Part shown: piece by piece, positions 32,362-44,587 of the stretch
How the letters are laid out: the number at the start of each line of letters is the position of its first letter
How positions within the stretch are numbered: position 1 is the stretch's first letter
Origin: Bemisia tabaci
Lineage: Eukaryota > Arthropoda > Insecta > Hemiptera > Aleyrodidae
Assembly: GCF_918797505.1 (NCBI RefSeq)
Contig: NC_092801.1
Coordinates: 30,410,477 to 30,474,476 of the forward strand
Direction of reading: 5' to 3'
Length of the DNA stretch: 64,000 bases
Notes under the pieces: model-generated
What the model was told of the DNA's origin: nothing
Database searches by the model: none
The model's input: the letters and a program-made list of their open reading frames with translations, nothing else
Position numbers and translations under genes: made by a program

Positions 32362-32589
32362 CACTGGAAAAAAAAACACATTGTATCTAGAGTCCTGACT
32401 CTTAAAAACATCGACAAGAAAAAGTACTCTTGATTCAATCAGAATCTAGCTTAAATCAAGAACCAAGCCTCTTAATTTAAGCGGATTTCGTTTTGATTCA
32501 AGCAAAAATCCGATTGAATCAAGAGTATTTTTTCTTGTCAATGTTTTCAAGAGTCTGGACTCTAGATCCAATGTGTTTTTTTTCCAGTG
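32362..32589. mobile_element. Family D foldback MITE
   Basis: CACTGGAAAAAAAAACACAT to the inverted GTGTTTTTTTTCCAGTG, 228 bp. The 2-bp direct repeat TG flanks it (32360-32361 and 32590-32591). Confidence 0.88.
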
Positions 32590-32777
32590 TGGTTCGTTTT
32601 CCGAGGCAAAAATGAAACACATTAGGAGTCTTGCAACGTTGCAAACGGAGGTATATGGTTTTGTACATTAGCCATTGCTATTTAAATGGAGGAAACACAG
32701 GGTTTAACTCACGAACATCGCACTACCGTAAACCTAATACGACTTTAAAAAATAGGATCACCGTAAGTGTGTGAGGG

Positions 32778-32938
32778 CAGTGGCGATTTTTGAAAATTGG
32801 CATCACTGTTTTTCCTCCATTTAAATGTACATAAAACAACCGATTCTTACGGAGACAGGTTGCCTAACCTGAAATCGAAAATTTTAATGGATTTATATGG
32901 ACGAAAAACAGTGTTCCCGACTGGAAAAATCGCCACTG
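32778..32938. mobile_element. hAT-like MITE with perfect 8-bp duplication
   Basis: CAGTGGCGATTTTTGAAAA pairs with the right end AAAAATCGCCACTG. TGTGAGGG is repeated exactly at 32770-32777 and 32939-32946. At 161 bp and with a CCATTTAAATG core it is a diverged relative of family C. Confidence 0.92.
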
Positions 32939-32946
32939 TGTGAGGG

Positions 32947-33397
32947 TGATCGTTTGGTCGGTATACTCGAAGCACATACTTAAGACTTTTAATCGGCAAT
33001 CACTTTTCGGTCTTCTTCCCGAGATTTAACATTTTCGTGGCACTTCCTTTTAAATTTTAACTGCGACTGATTTTTCTTTCGTGTTTGTACAGGAGCAAAT
33101 TCAAGAACTAAGCGCGGACGAACACTGGGCGCCCGGCTGTGGAAAAAGGTATAGAAACTCTGGCCGCTTATGAACATGGCCGAGACAAGATAACCGCAGA
33201 ATTTCGTGCAAAATTTTGAACAATAGGCCCTGTAATTAGCGGCTTAACGCACATTACGCCACTAAAATGGACGTGTTAGTCACGATATCTCGCTAATTTA
33301 AACTAATCTGGCACCCATTGCACGAAATTGTATTCCGCTGCTTGATATAGCTTCTGCTGCTGGCAGTAGGAACGTCCCGGATTTTTCCCGCAGTATA
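32947..33397. other. No gene recognised
   Basis: Short minus-strand frame only; nothing recognised. Confidence 0.35.
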
Positions 33398-33650
33398 CCG
33401 CCGTGCTAAGGAAAACCGCCGTATGAACCTTCAGGCGTTGCCAAAATTCATTTGAAAAAACACGAATTTCCTAGTAAACTCATGAATATTTTCCTCCCAA
33501 TTTTTTGGATAATTTTGGTCGCAATTTCACCTAAAGATTCTGAAAAGGTAAAGGAAAAAAATTCATAACTTCCCCAAAAAATAAACATTTTATCGAAGGA
33601 AATTTGAAAACTATCGAATGCTCATACGGCGTTCTTCCTTAGCACGGCAG
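33398..33650. mobile_element. Family A MITE with perfect TATA duplication
   Basis: CCGCCGTGCTAAGGAAAACC to the inverted TTCTTCCTTAGCACGGCAG. TATA at 33394-33397 and 33651-33654. Confidence 0.9.
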
Positions 33651-35621
33651 TATATACGTTAACTTACTCGCACGTGCAAGACTATTCAACGCACAGAGGA
33701 GAAGAGTGAGGAAAAGTACAATTGGCTGTCTCGGGGGGGGGGGGGGGGGAATGACGTAGCACAAAATGGATAGAAGCTTTAATAAATATATTCTAAAGTG
33801 TTCTTTAAAAATCTCCGAAGCGTCAAAAGCGCCAAAGCGTCAAAATCGAGGTAGCTAGATTTTTGTATACCAGAGACTGCCATAATAACGCTTAGTTCGC
33901 AATTTGACTTACACGGAGAAAAAAGAGACCGGGTTGAGCACGTTTTTAGAATGTTTTAACTGCGTTGGTGCTGAGGCACAGGAAGGAGGGTCCTAAGACT
34001 AGGAGCGACTGTCGTCCAGACGAGATAAAAAAATTCTCACCTGTCTTCAGCACGGTTAGGCGAATGAGGTGAGGACAAGATGCGCCTGCCGAAAAAAATG
34101 CTGCAACTCTCGTTTCTCCTCGCTGGGGCGCATGCGCAGACGGCCAATTTGTACCTACCCACGCGCAACGGCGGTTCCATTTTGTTCTAAGCGACTGGCA
34201 ATATGTAGCATTGTAGGAAATGTCTGAGGTTACAAGTAAATGACTGGAAAAAATTCATCGCGTGCAATTTGTATTTCGCGGGAGTGATATTGCCGGTTCC
34301 GGTTTGTTGAATGGTGCAGCGTGAATACCTCCGTCATCGGTGAGCGCAAGCTTGATCTAGGTCAGGTAAAGTAAACACATTGTTTGCATTTTGCAAAAGT
34401 GCAATCGTACCGTCAAAGTTTTGAAGTAAAAAGTGTAATGTGCGACTGCGAGATACATTCCAAATATTAAAATCAGTGCCATTTCTGATAGTTCTTACTC
34501 TGTGGTCTGTGCGCTAGAATTTCGGCTCCGTATCGTTGAATTTACCTACGCTGCATTCACCCATGTACTCATCACTAGATACTAGATAAACAGGTACTTA
34601 GCCTTTGAAATTTATTAGAGTCTCGTTCATGCATCATTTCTACTCAGCTGTTCTTCTATTTGAACCGTTTAATAGAGCAGGAACAATATGATTTAAAATA
34701 CCCCGCTGTGATCCTAAATGTTGTGATGTGCATTCAGGATGTGAAGCGTTATCTCTTCGGAGGGTCAAAATCTATCGAGGGGCCATGAGTGAATATATTT
34801 TTGCTACGATAAGATTCATGCATTTAAAACTGTAACCTGAGAACAGTATTCTCTAAGATTAACACTTGTTATATCCCCCAATCGTGTCTGCTCAACATTT
34901 GCTTGGTGCGGCACACCGAACTGAAGGATTGCCCATTCCTTTTCAGGTTAAGCGATTAAATCACTTTTTGAATTTGTCTACACTCTGTTATCACTTAGTA
35001 AGATCTTGTGTGTTATTTCTTGAAGAATACTGCTCTACTTTTACAGTATAGGAGAGCAGGAACATGATAATTTAATTTGATCCTTGATGTTTTGGTATAT
35101 GCTGTTGCAATTTAAATCGGCAATTCCCCTCAAGATCAACATTTGTTTACAAGGGGCTATGAGTGAAAATAGTTTTGCAATGATAAGATTCATGTCTTAT
35201 TATTGTGAATTAGAGCAGTATTCTCTAAGATACCACTCATTATAACTGCCCATCTTGTCTGCTTATCTGCCTGGCTCATGGCACACAAATTTCAAGGATT
35301 ACCCATCATTTTTCATTTTAAGCGATAACATAATTTTGAGAATTTTTCTAAACTCGCTATCTCTTAATAGAGCTCTCAGACTTAGCTGTCTCTTAGTCTC
35401 TATAAAGTTTTTCTTGCCATTTCATAAAATCTAGACTTGAACTTAACAGTTTTCTATTGATAATTGCACACAAGTAAGACATGAAGGAAATTCGCCGCGG
35501 CTCAAAAGTTCATGGCTCTTAGATGTTTCCGTTGAACAGCAAGAACCAAGTTAAGTACAAGGGTTCTCAAATTCTTGCATGAATGAAATGATCAGTTTCA
35601 AAGGCCTAAGCAACCATTAAT

Positions 35622-35871
35622 TGGACCGAGTTTATCAGAAAGGAATCAACCCACATGTTTTAAAAAACTGAGTTAAGAATGTTTTCGAGTTCCACTAGCC
35701 GTCTATTGTCTCCTGTCAAAAATTGAAAGTTGAAAAACAGAAATTAGTTTGTGAAAAGAGGGGTTGAAGTTCTTTTTCCACATTGAGCCTTATGCAGGAA
35801 TGCAACTTCAAACCTCTTTTTCTCAGTTTCAACATAATGTAGGTTGGTTCCTTTCTGATGAACTCGGTCCA
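35622..35871. mobile_element. Family I foldback MITE
   Basis: TGGACCGAGTTTATCAGAAA to the inverted TTTCTGATGAACTCGGTCCA, 250 bp. It lies inside the 4.4-kb candidate element. Confidence 0.88.
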
Positions 35872-36099
35872 ATTAGGACATTAAATTAATACTCAAAGGT
35901 AAATTTGCTCCAAACAGATGTAGCAATGGTATTTAGTTTTGAACACTGCAGAACCCTTCGCTTCATGTAGCTTTTGATGTTTGAGAATTCAAAGCACCAG
36001 CATGTGTAACATATGATCAGTTTCTCATTTTGAATCTGAACTCAATGCTGGTCAATGAATTCTGACCGTCAAAGTTTTTTTTCCCTCTCCGTTATTCAG

Positions 36100-36153
36100 C
36101 ATTAAGAGCATTTAGGGTGTTGAGCCTGATTCTTCAACAGTTTATATTTGAAG
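36100..36153 (+). other. Possible 54-bp internal exon
   Basis: It is preceded by a strong polypyrimidine tract and acceptor (TTTTTTTTCCCTCTCC, then GTTATTCAG) and followed by a near-consensus donor (AAG|GTACGTG). One of three frames is open (LRAFRVLSLILQQFIFE). It has no recognisable homology and no partner exons were found. Confidence 0.25.
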
Positions 36154-36559
36154 GTACGTGGGCTTATATTTTACTTATTTTAATGTGTGTTACAATTTTG
36201 TTTCATTTGTTTCTTTGCTTCCTTTCTTAACTTAATTACTTGTGAAGAGAGGTGGGGACCAAAGGATATTTCAAAAAGGATGAAACAAGGATGAAACCAT
36301 AAAACCACCTCTTCCACTGGTTGCATCTTTCATTTTTGCAGTTTCATCATGCATGAAATTTTTTGGCTCGAACGCAACCTAATATTCATTTGACTTCATA
36401 CATATGAGTAAGACTACCTAGGGAAAAAGTTGAAGCGCACTGCATTCCTTTACACTCTTGTCTTATTCATGGGTTAAATTGAATATCAGGTAGTGTGCGA
36501 GCAAGAAAATTTCATGCTACGCTGTTGGCAGACTCGTAGCATCTTAGACGAAGATAGCA

Positions 36560-36840
36560 AAATTTCTTGAATTAAGGAAGGAGAGTTCTTAAAATAAGCA
36601 CGTTACTTGCTCAACCTGAGAAGATAGATAACTTGGTTCAAGCCTTCTGTGGTGCTTAAACCAAGTTGAAAAATCATTAGCCAAGCCATCCATGACTGCT
36701 TACATCAAGATTCAGCCGGGTAGCTAATTTTAAGCAGCATGCTTATTTCAAGCCATATGTTTCTTGGAGGCAAATTTAAGATTTTTTCTAGCTTGTTTCA
36801 AGCTGATTTTGATATGTTTCAGGCTACTTTTTTTCCAGTG
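36560..36840. repeat. Family J-like remnant
   Basis: GGCAAATTTAAGATTTTTTC and repeated GCTTGTTTCAAGC units end at TACTTTTTTTCCAGTG, like the right arm of family J at 39480. The left boundary is unclear. Confidence 0.5.
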
Positions 36841-37225
36841 GCATTTAAAGATTAACGTTAGATAGTACTCCTTTTCCAAGCGTGTCAGTAGCTGTTTGAT
36901 GGCGAAAAAAAAGCCAGAAAATTGTTCTCATTTTATTCAGAAAACCCTGAGAGTATCAAGGCCTTTAATATCCTCAACACCATATCACAGTGCATCAAGA
37001 AAATTTAAAGTATATGTAAATTTAAAAGGCTCAAATAAACAATGATTAGTGAAATAATTATTACAACCAAATTCTGAAAAGAATGATCACAATGTAAGAA
37101 AGTTTATTCTAAAAAAAAACGTTTATCATGATATTGTGCACATTTGCCTGTTTGCAAAACTAAACTTTTCTGTTTAGTGAAACAATTTATTAGTTGTACT
37201 ATTCCACAAGAGTTGAAAATCTAAA

Positions 37226-37228
37226 GAC

Positions 37229-37260
<32 letters not shown>
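37226..37260. repeat. Poly-A tract
   Basis: A run of about 32 A residues. It could be the tail of an old retroposed sequence, but no coding body precedes it. Confidence 0.7.
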
Positions 37261-37263
<3 letters not shown>

Positions 37264-38350
37264 AAAATTCTCAGCTTCCACAATTTTTAGGGCACCTCCA
37301 TAATTTGGGCGCGACCGCGCGGTCGAGAACAATTTGCACCTCTGCTCTTCATATCAATGTGGATGACGGAATCATTATGAAAATTTCTGTAGATATTTTA
37401 AGTATTGAAGTATAGACTACAAAGATGACAGCCTGACAAAAATCAACCAAAAAAAGAATGTAAGATGCAAATATTATAGTAAAACCTATAAAGCCTGGGG
37501 ATCATTTATTTTTTAGGAATTTTAACCTCTAGTAAGATGAACTTTATCTAGAAATTCTCTTTCTCATTTGTATTTCCAAAAAATTATTTTCCATTCAACT
37601 TTTGTCAAACTTACCTCAAGAATGTAGAGAACTATCCTCAAAAATCGTTTTCGACTTGTTTAGTAGGTAACTCAAGTTATGTCTTTGGAGTTAGAACTAA
37701 GTGTACCATCTGATTTAAAAGTTATTTTGAAAGCTCCAAAAGTAATGAATAAAGTAGCAATTTTTAAAGTAAACTTTCCACCAACAATTTTCATACATTT
37801 CATTTTATAATTGAGAAAATTATATTAAACATTTATTTTTCTAATTCCAGCTAATCTCTAATGTAGCTTATGTACATCTGTCAAATCTTAAGTCTGTAGC
37901 TCAAATCATTTTTGAGATAAGTGTGACTAAAGGTGGGTCAAATTAACAAGTACTTACCTAGATTCGACTTTGTTACCTAGAAACTGCGTCTAAACCGGGT
38001 TAAATTTCGCCGGAGGGGAGGGGGGAGGGCTCCTGCATCCCCCTTCTCTGGGGAGCCTCCCCCGCGGGCCCAGGAACGCCTGGGCCCGCGGGGGAGGTCG
38101 AAAATCGAGTCAGTGCCAGCGTCAGTGCGGACTGTGCTGATAACAGTCCAAAATGTGCCTGGCGACTTGCAACATTGTGCCTGGCGACATTCGGTACTAT
38201 GCCCAGCGACATCCGTGCGGAACGTGCTGAGGACAGTCTCGCGGCAGTGCCCATGCACGGACTGGTAGGCATGTTTAAAATCGTCATCCGGGCGACTGTG
38301 CTGAGGCACAGCCGCTGTGCGTCAACCCGGTCTCATTTTTCTCCGTTGTA

Positions 38351-38659
38351 GAGTCCCTTTATACTGAGAGTCAAGACAATGTGAATCCATTTCTGATTGG
38401 TTCCCGTATTTTAGGCCTTCACAGTGTCACAAAAACGAATAAAGATTACATTTTCACCGATTGCAAAGATTATAATCTGGAATGGACCAGGGAATTACGG
38501 GTTCGGCAAGGAACAAACGGAATGAGAGAAGGAACGGAGAAAGGAATTTGAGAATGGGCCGATCAAAGATTTCAAAAAAACGTTCAATTTGTGTAATCTT
38601 TATTCCCGTTTGTGACTCCATGAGGGGATGTTGTCTTGACTCTCAGTATAAAGGGACTC
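38351..38659. mobile_element. Family M-related element with TA flanks
   Basis: GAGTCCCTTTATACTGAGAG and the inverted CTCTCAGTATAAAGGGACTC enclose 309 bp. TA lies on each side (38349-38350 and 38660-38661). The inner arms pair AGATTACA with TGTAATCT around GATCAAAG. Confidence 0.75.
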
Positions 38660-39269
38660 TAATTTGACTCATCGCGTTCTCATGAAATTCATGAGGTTCT
38701 TCAGAGTTCTTCATGAGGTTTGAATTCTCGCGTCAAGAAACATCGAATATTTTGGTTCGGAGTTATGCTCAGTACTTGTTGCGCGAATCATGTTCTACGT
38801 GTTATTTTGGTTAAGAGACATTTATCAGAATGCTTAACTTCGTACCTTGTCCAGTGGTCCATTCGCTTTGGCAGAGATGGTTCAAGAAATCGAAATTGAT
38901 ATTTCGACGGTAATATCTCTATAAGTGGCGCCTTATAACAGATTTCGAAAGAAGTAAACACGGTGTTAAGATCCGCCGAAACAAAGATGACCTTGGAATT
39001 TTTGGTTCAACGCTTTCCAGCGTATATCCTCTCTAGGACAGCTCAGACAGCTGTGGCCGTCGCACAATTCGAAGCCGCGGCGAACGATAAAAACACTTGT
39101 TTTTGAATAAATAGATCCGAGCTATATTTAGCTCCGCAAATATGATTTTATTTTTCACCTGTTTTCGAGCGAAGGATGCCGAGATTCGGGTAAATTAAGA
39201 CTGCGGAAAACGCTGATCATTACGAAGTTTGAATTAGACGAAGTCGGATGGTAGTAATAGTGGGTATTA
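38660..39269. other. No gene recognised
   Basis: AT-rich DNA without repeat families or convincing frames. Confidence 0.4.
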
Positions 39270-39480
39270 CACTGAAAAAAAAAGTAGCTTGGATCAAGCA
39301 TGATAATTCTTGAATTTGCCGCCAAGAATTTTCTTTATCTTGCTTTAAGCTGACTTAATCTTGATTCAAGAAAAATAATGCTTGGGTTAAGCAAAAAAGT
39401 AGCTTATATTAACCAGCAAAATTCTTGATTTAAGAGGGAATACTTCTTGGCGGCAAATTTAAGATTCTTTTTTTTCAGTG
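39270..39480. mobile_element. Family J foldback MITE
   Basis: CACTGAAAAAAAAAGTAGCT to TTCTTTTTTTTCAGTG, 211 bp. The arms pair GAATTTGCCGCCAAGAA with TTCTTGGCGGCAAATTT. TA flanks both ends (39268-39269 and 39481-39482). Confidence 0.88.
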
Positions 39481-40255
39481 TAGGGTATGGTCGCCGGTCG
39501 GGGCGGCTTGAACAAGCGGTTGGAGCTTTTGATGGTATTTCAAGTACTTTATTGAAGCGATATACATTCGGTGTTTAAAACGCCTTTAAATGTGTCGCAG
39601 GCAGATGGTCAAATCAACACTTAATCTTTGAAAAAGATCTGGATCTGATCTGGAAAACTACGGGCATTTTTCCTTGAAATTCCTGATACACAAGGTCAAA
39701 TTGTGCATGAAGTTCTCCGGAAAATTTAAGAAAAAATATTTCGGTACAAATCTCATAAAAAATGCATGTTTTATTATAGAAAATTAGGCAACGTCAGAAG
39801 GCTCATACGCCATTCTCCTTTAGGTCGAGCGAATACGACGGGCATACTTATATACTGCCGTGATAGCGAAGAGAGCAGTAAGTGTAACATTTTCGAAATC
39901 GAGTTTCCATCAAAATTTGTCGAATCCCTTTCAGATGAAATCACTGAAGTAGCTAAAACAGCGAAATTCATCCTAATTCTATGAAAACGAGACATATGAG
40001 AAAGCTGTAAGTGTGCAAAAAATGACCTAGTTTCAGGCAAAACAGCCGTAAGTGACAATATTCCTCCGGAGAGCCAATCAAATCAGTGCTTTCAAGTACA
40101 ACGCTGCTCTCTTCTGCCAATTTATAACCTGAAAATGTGTTTGTTGTGCACTAACGGCTGTCTTGCCTAACACTAGCCTAACACGAAAATGAAAAATCTC
40201 CTTTTAAGGAATTAAAATAACATTGGTGGATTTATGATAATCCAAACTATTTCTA
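39481..40255. other. No gene; family A and palindrome fragments
   Basis: 39770-39830 is a family A right-end fragment. 39853-39880 (GCCGTGATAGCGAAGAGAGC) is shared with the palindrome that follows. Confidence 0.5.
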
Positions 40256-40394
40256 GGGGTGTTTCGTATGATTCGTGGCAATTTGACAAGAACGGAGGCT
40301 TTTTTCAATAAAAATTTCCAGTCAGAAGCTTCTGAGCCCGTTTTCTCATACCTTATTTTAGCACTTACTGCTCTCTTCGCTATCACGCAGTACA

Positions 40395-40646
40395 TGCCGT
40401 GCTAAGGAAGAACGCCGCATGAACCTTCGTGCGTTGTCAAATTTCTTTCGGCAAAATACGAATTTCCAAAAAAACTTGAGAAAATTTTCCGTCCAATTTT
40501 CCAGAGAGTTTTCTTAGCAATGTGATCCAAAGTATCAGAACACTCAAGTAGAAATATTCATTATTCGGCTCAAAAAGTTAATATTCTAAGAGGCGAAATC
40601 TGGCGACTCTCGGATGTTCATACGGCGTTTTTCCTCAGCACGGCAG
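40395..40646. mobile_element. Family A MITE, first of an abutting pair
   Basis: TGCCGTGCTAAGGAAGAACG to the inverted TTTTTCCTCAGCACGGCAG. Left flank TACA (40391-40394). Confidence 0.88.
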
Positions 40647-40648
40647 TA

Positions 40649-40899
40649 CTGCCGTACTAAGGAAGAACGCCGTATGAACATTCGAGAGTTGCCAAATTTC
40701 CTTCGATAAAATGTTCATTTTTGAGGTTAGTCATGAATATTTCTACTCGAGTCTTCTGATACTTCCGATCACATTGCAAAGAAAATTCTCTGGAAAATTG
40801 GACGGAAAACTTTCTCGAGATTTCTTGGAAATTAGTGTTTTGCCGAAAGAAGTTTGGCAACGCACAAGGTTCATGCGGCGTTCTTCCTTAGCACGGCAG
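40649..40899. mobile_element. Family A MITE, second of an abutting pair
   Basis: CTGCCGTACTAAGGAAGAAC to the inverted TTCTTCCTTAGCACGGCAG. Right flank TACA (40900-40903) matches the left flank of the first copy, so the pair may have entered as one unit. Confidence 0.88.
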
Positions 40900-41040
40900 T
40901 ACATGCCGTGATAGCGAAGAGAGCAGTAAGTGCAAAAATGATGGTATGAGAAAACGGGCTCAGAAGCTTCCGACTGGAAATTTTTATTGAAAAAAGCCTC
41001 CGACCTTGTCAAATTGCCACGAATCATACGAAACACCCCT

Positions 41041-41160
41041 AAAAACCGTTGGAAAATAGGACGGAAAACTTTTTCAAGATTTCTTGGAAATTAGTGTTTT
41101 ATCAAAGGAAATCTGGCAACGCCTGAAGGTTCATGCGGCGTTTTTCCTTAGCACGGCAGA
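41041..41160. repeat. Family A right-half fragment
   Basis: GACGGAAAACTTTTTCAAGA through GTTTTTCCTTAGCACGGCAG. Confidence 0.75.
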
Positions 41161-41578
41161 GTACAAGCGATGCATGGGAGATAGCGAGTGTCTCCAAAAC
41201 CGAAACCGGATTCCCACGAGGACTCAGGAGTCGCGTTTGGCGACCTCGCGGGTCACGCGACCCACCACGAGCCACGGGCCGTTGCAGCGCCAAGAATGCG
41301 CCCCGGGGCGCTTTGTAAATCCTGCGCTAACGATAACTGCAGCGACTGCATAAACGGCTGCGGGAGGGGTGGGGATCGATGAATGGGCCCGCGTCAATGA
41401 ATGAACGGTGGCCCGCGGGAGGGGGAGGAGGGGCGTGAGTAAGCTGCTCGAGAAAGCGGGCGTGGCGCAACGGAGTGCGGGTTGCATACCCGCAAGGATC
41501 CGCGGCCTCCGGACCGGTTTGCCAAATCGACGGGAAATTCAAGTAAATGTTCCGAAGATTGTAACTAGTCCTAGGTTA
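41161..41578. other. GC-rich block with a tRNA-like half
   Basis: 41463-41474 (TGGCGCAACGGA) resembles an A box. 41477-41493 folds as an anticodon-type arm, GCGGG-TTGCATA-CCCGC. No B box or acceptor pairing follows, so this is not an intact tRNA gene. Confidence 0.35.
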
Positions 41579-42087
41579 AAATGGAGATGTTGCATGTGTG
41601 AGGAATTTGCGATTTGACTGTTGATTCTCATGTAAAAGTTCGCGAGAAACACGATGGTGCCACTGGTTTTCTCTGAAATCAACTCCCAAGCTCAAAAAAA
41701 GCTCTCAAGTTGAGGCCAAAATGGAGGGGTTATCCCACGCTGTCCTGAGAGTCCACCTCTACATCAAGACAAACTCTCCATGCAAAGATAGGGAACAAAT
41801 ACATTAGCAGGGTTGCCGTGTTTTCAGTTTTAGAGTCCCCAAATAAAATGGCAGCCCTGTCAATGTATATGCTCCCTATCTTTGCATGGAGAGTTTGTCT
41901 TGATGTAGAGGTGGACTCTCAGGATAGCGTGGGATATCCCCTCCATATTGGCCTCAACTTGAGAGCTTTTTTGAGCTTGGGAGTTGATTTCAGAGAAAAC
42001 CAGTGGCACCATCGTGTTTCTCGCGAACTTTTACAGAAGAATCTACAGTCAAATCGCAAATCCCTCACACATGCAACATCTCCATTT
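41579..42087. mobile_element. Family B long-palindrome element, full copy
   Basis: AAATGGAGATGTTGCATGTG to the inverted CACATGCAACATCTCCATTT, 509 bp. It is the best-preserved palindrome of the family in this window. Confidence 0.92.
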
Positions 42088-42279
42088 CTATAGCAGCAGT
42101 CCGTGACAATGGTGATATTAAAAACATACGAGAAAAAAACGGGAAAAAGGCTAAAAAGTAGACATAAAAACAAGAGACGTTTCGACTTAAAACTGAGCCA
42201 TTTTCAGTCGGAAGAATAAAAATAAAATATAAAAATTTGAAAAAGAAACCTGCAGACTACATGCAACTAATCCCCTGTG

Positions 42280-42503
42280 CTGCCGTGCTAAGGAAAAACG
42301 CCGACTGAGCCCTTAGACGTTGTCGGATTTCCTCCAATAAAGACCGAATTTACTGGGGAAACTTTTAATTTTTTTCCAAAATTTTGAACACTTTTGTTCG
42401 CAACGGAAATTGATCTAAAATATCTGAGGACTTCTAGGAATTATGTGAATATAACTTTCTTCAAAAATGCATGTTTCACGTGGGGAAATTTGGAAACTAT
42501 TTA
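42280..42503. repeat. Family A MITE, truncated on the right
   Basis: CTGCCGTGCTAAGGAAAAAC start and the typical interior to GGGGAAATTTGGAAACTATT; the CACGGCAG end is missing. Confidence 0.75.
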
Positions 42504-44587
42504 ATAGAATCTTGTTAGACTTTCCCGTATAAGTACAAAGGTTTCTGTTGCTTATTTATTGGTATCAAATATATATTACATGCATTGTACATCTGTTTGT
42601 ATCCAAGTGAAATTTTTTGAGGAGAATTATTACCAAAGCTGAATTGCAAATCAAGCCTTGCAGACGACAGGACCCTTGTTGTGAAATTAAATTGTATCCC
42701 TTTTAACTTACACGCATACACTGGAGAAAAAAAGTACAATAATTTATACCGAGGAGTACGGTGCGCAGTAATACGGTTACCTGCACCGTACTCTCGGTCA
42801 TGTGAACCGCAGGGTGCGGGAGTGCGAACCGAGCCGTGAGAGGCCGCGGCTTACTTGACCGAGGTTCTTCCGTGGAAAAAATTCCACGGTGGTACGGTTC
42901 ACATTACTGCACATCTCGGCTTTTCACTCGGGTGAAATCGGAAACGTTCGGGTGAACAAATTTAAAGTTCGGTTTCTAACCGTCTTTGAGCAAGTGAGTG
43001 GGTACGGCCAGCTTTCCACGCGTGAGAATGGCGTGGGCTTTGAATCCGATCGTGGAAATGGAGTGAATAATTTCAATCACAAGTGCATATAAGTATAATG
43101 ATATTTGAATTTGCCGCGTGTGGTCCGAGCCGGCAACATTTGGACAGCTGGAGCTGGGTGAGTGAGAAATGTGCACCGTCTATCAATTCTGTTCTCTGTG
43201 ATCATCCTCCTTTGTTATCAGCCACGCTTGTGCAGTGTCGAATGCTTCATTTTATCTCAAATCAACTCTCATATCCCTGAATAATTAAAAAACAGTGCTG
43301 AGTTTTTGTATTTGAAACTCTGAATTGTGTGTCTCATGGCTTATCAGTTACTTAAAGTACTCAGGAACGTCCATTTAGGCACCTCTGTTTCATCAACCTT
43401 GTGCCTCCAGGATCAAGTTCGGCACTCGTTGTAATTTGTGATTTCTATTTCTTCCAAAGCCATGGTAACGAAGTGAGAATGTTAACGTATCTATACAAAA
43501 AGGAGACTATCTTCTTCCGAATCAGTTCTACAGAGTGTGCTTTTCTCACGTAACCGAACGTCACAGATCCAGCTTGTCTCGTTCCAATGATTTTGTCTAA
43601 CAATTGAAGTACATATGTTTCTCAGGTACCCACCTACAGTTTTCAGTAATCCCCTTTGTTCTTTTTAGTTAGTTTTCTTGTTTGATGAACCTGCTCTCCT
43701 GAATTTAATAGGAGTCTGATTCAGAGAGATACATGAGCCCATTGGTATAACCTCAAAACATCTTCCTCCTTAAAGAGTAATTGATAGCTGTATGACTTTT
43801 TAAACAAATTACTCAGCTGATTGCATCTTGCAGTCTCAGTATTTGTTTGAAAATTTAGCAGTGTTGATTCATCTATTTCACCCAATAGTTGCAGCCTCAC
43901 TACTTAAGCTTACGCTCTTACCTTAAAGATTGTGCAATTATTGTCAGGTGCGCGCACAGTGAGTTGTTGCTTAAATGCATGTTACCTCTACATATGGACT
44001 TTCATCTTATAATTTTTGAAATGAAAATCAGTGGTGCATCTATTATTTAATGAAAGGCGAATGAAAAAAAAACAAACCAGAAAGTGTAGTGTACTCAAGA
44101 GATTCACATCCAACTCTGCAGAAAATTCATACCTTCTGATTCAATCGCAAAAATTGTCTGGTGAGTCAGTGTTTTATTTTATTCTCCGTTTCAACACCAT
44201 CCATGTTCTCTGCAATTGTGACCGATCAGGATATTCTCACATTTTATTTTATTAACGACTCTAGTGCTCTTTGCAGGGAGAATTAGTTTTAGCATACCTA
44301 CATTGAATGTCTTATGCCCATCCAACTTCATATTCTAACAAGAACTAGATATTATAATAAGTTGTGCAGTTCTGTAAACCTTTCTTGATACTTAAGTTTT
44401 AAAATGGTGTATGCAGAATTTGTATTTGTATTTCATGAGAGTGATCTTTAATCAGTTCTCTTCAAGCAAGTTTTCTCACTGACTTGAATAGAGATACTGT
44501 TCCTTGCATGAACCAATCATTGCTCCTAGACCTAATGAGGTATTTTTTTTATTTTTCAATCGTGCTTAATTCTTGTTTAGAGAGATG

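Larger units (their letters stand above)
33912..38348. mobile_element. Large CACTA/EnSpm-like element, about 4.4 kb (candidate)
   Basis: The left end CACGGAGAAAAAAGAGACC matches the inverted right end GGTCTCATTTTTCTCCGTTG, with GGGTTGA following in both. TA flanks both sides (33910-33911 and 38349-38350). Subterminal motifs recur: GTGCTGAGGCACAG at 33968-33981 and 38298-38311, plus shorter GTGCTGA/GCCTGGCGACA variants near 38120-38240. Short inverted ends, a 2-bp duplication and subterminal repeats fit CACTA elements. The interior is AT-rich, unlike the flanks. No transposase was recognised. It contains a nested family I copy and a possible small exon. Confidence 0.55.
40256..41040. repeat. 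Palindromic element carrying a family A dimer at its centre
   Basis: GGGGTGTTTCGTATGATTCG on the left pairs with CGAATCATACGAAACACCCC on the right. The arms are about 140 bp and run through GGGCTCAGAAGCTTC to GCCGTGATAGCGAAGAGAGC. Between them sit two abutting family A copies. Confidence 0.85.

Noticed and set aside
36100..36153. Reading the open segment as a voltage-gated channel S4 helix (LRAFRVL)
   Set aside because: Only seven residues resemble it. The periodic Arg pattern does not continue and no neighbouring channel exons were found.
41818..42093. Frame similar to those at 809-1042 and 58666-58848
   Set aside because: The repetition comes from family B palindromes, not from a protein family.
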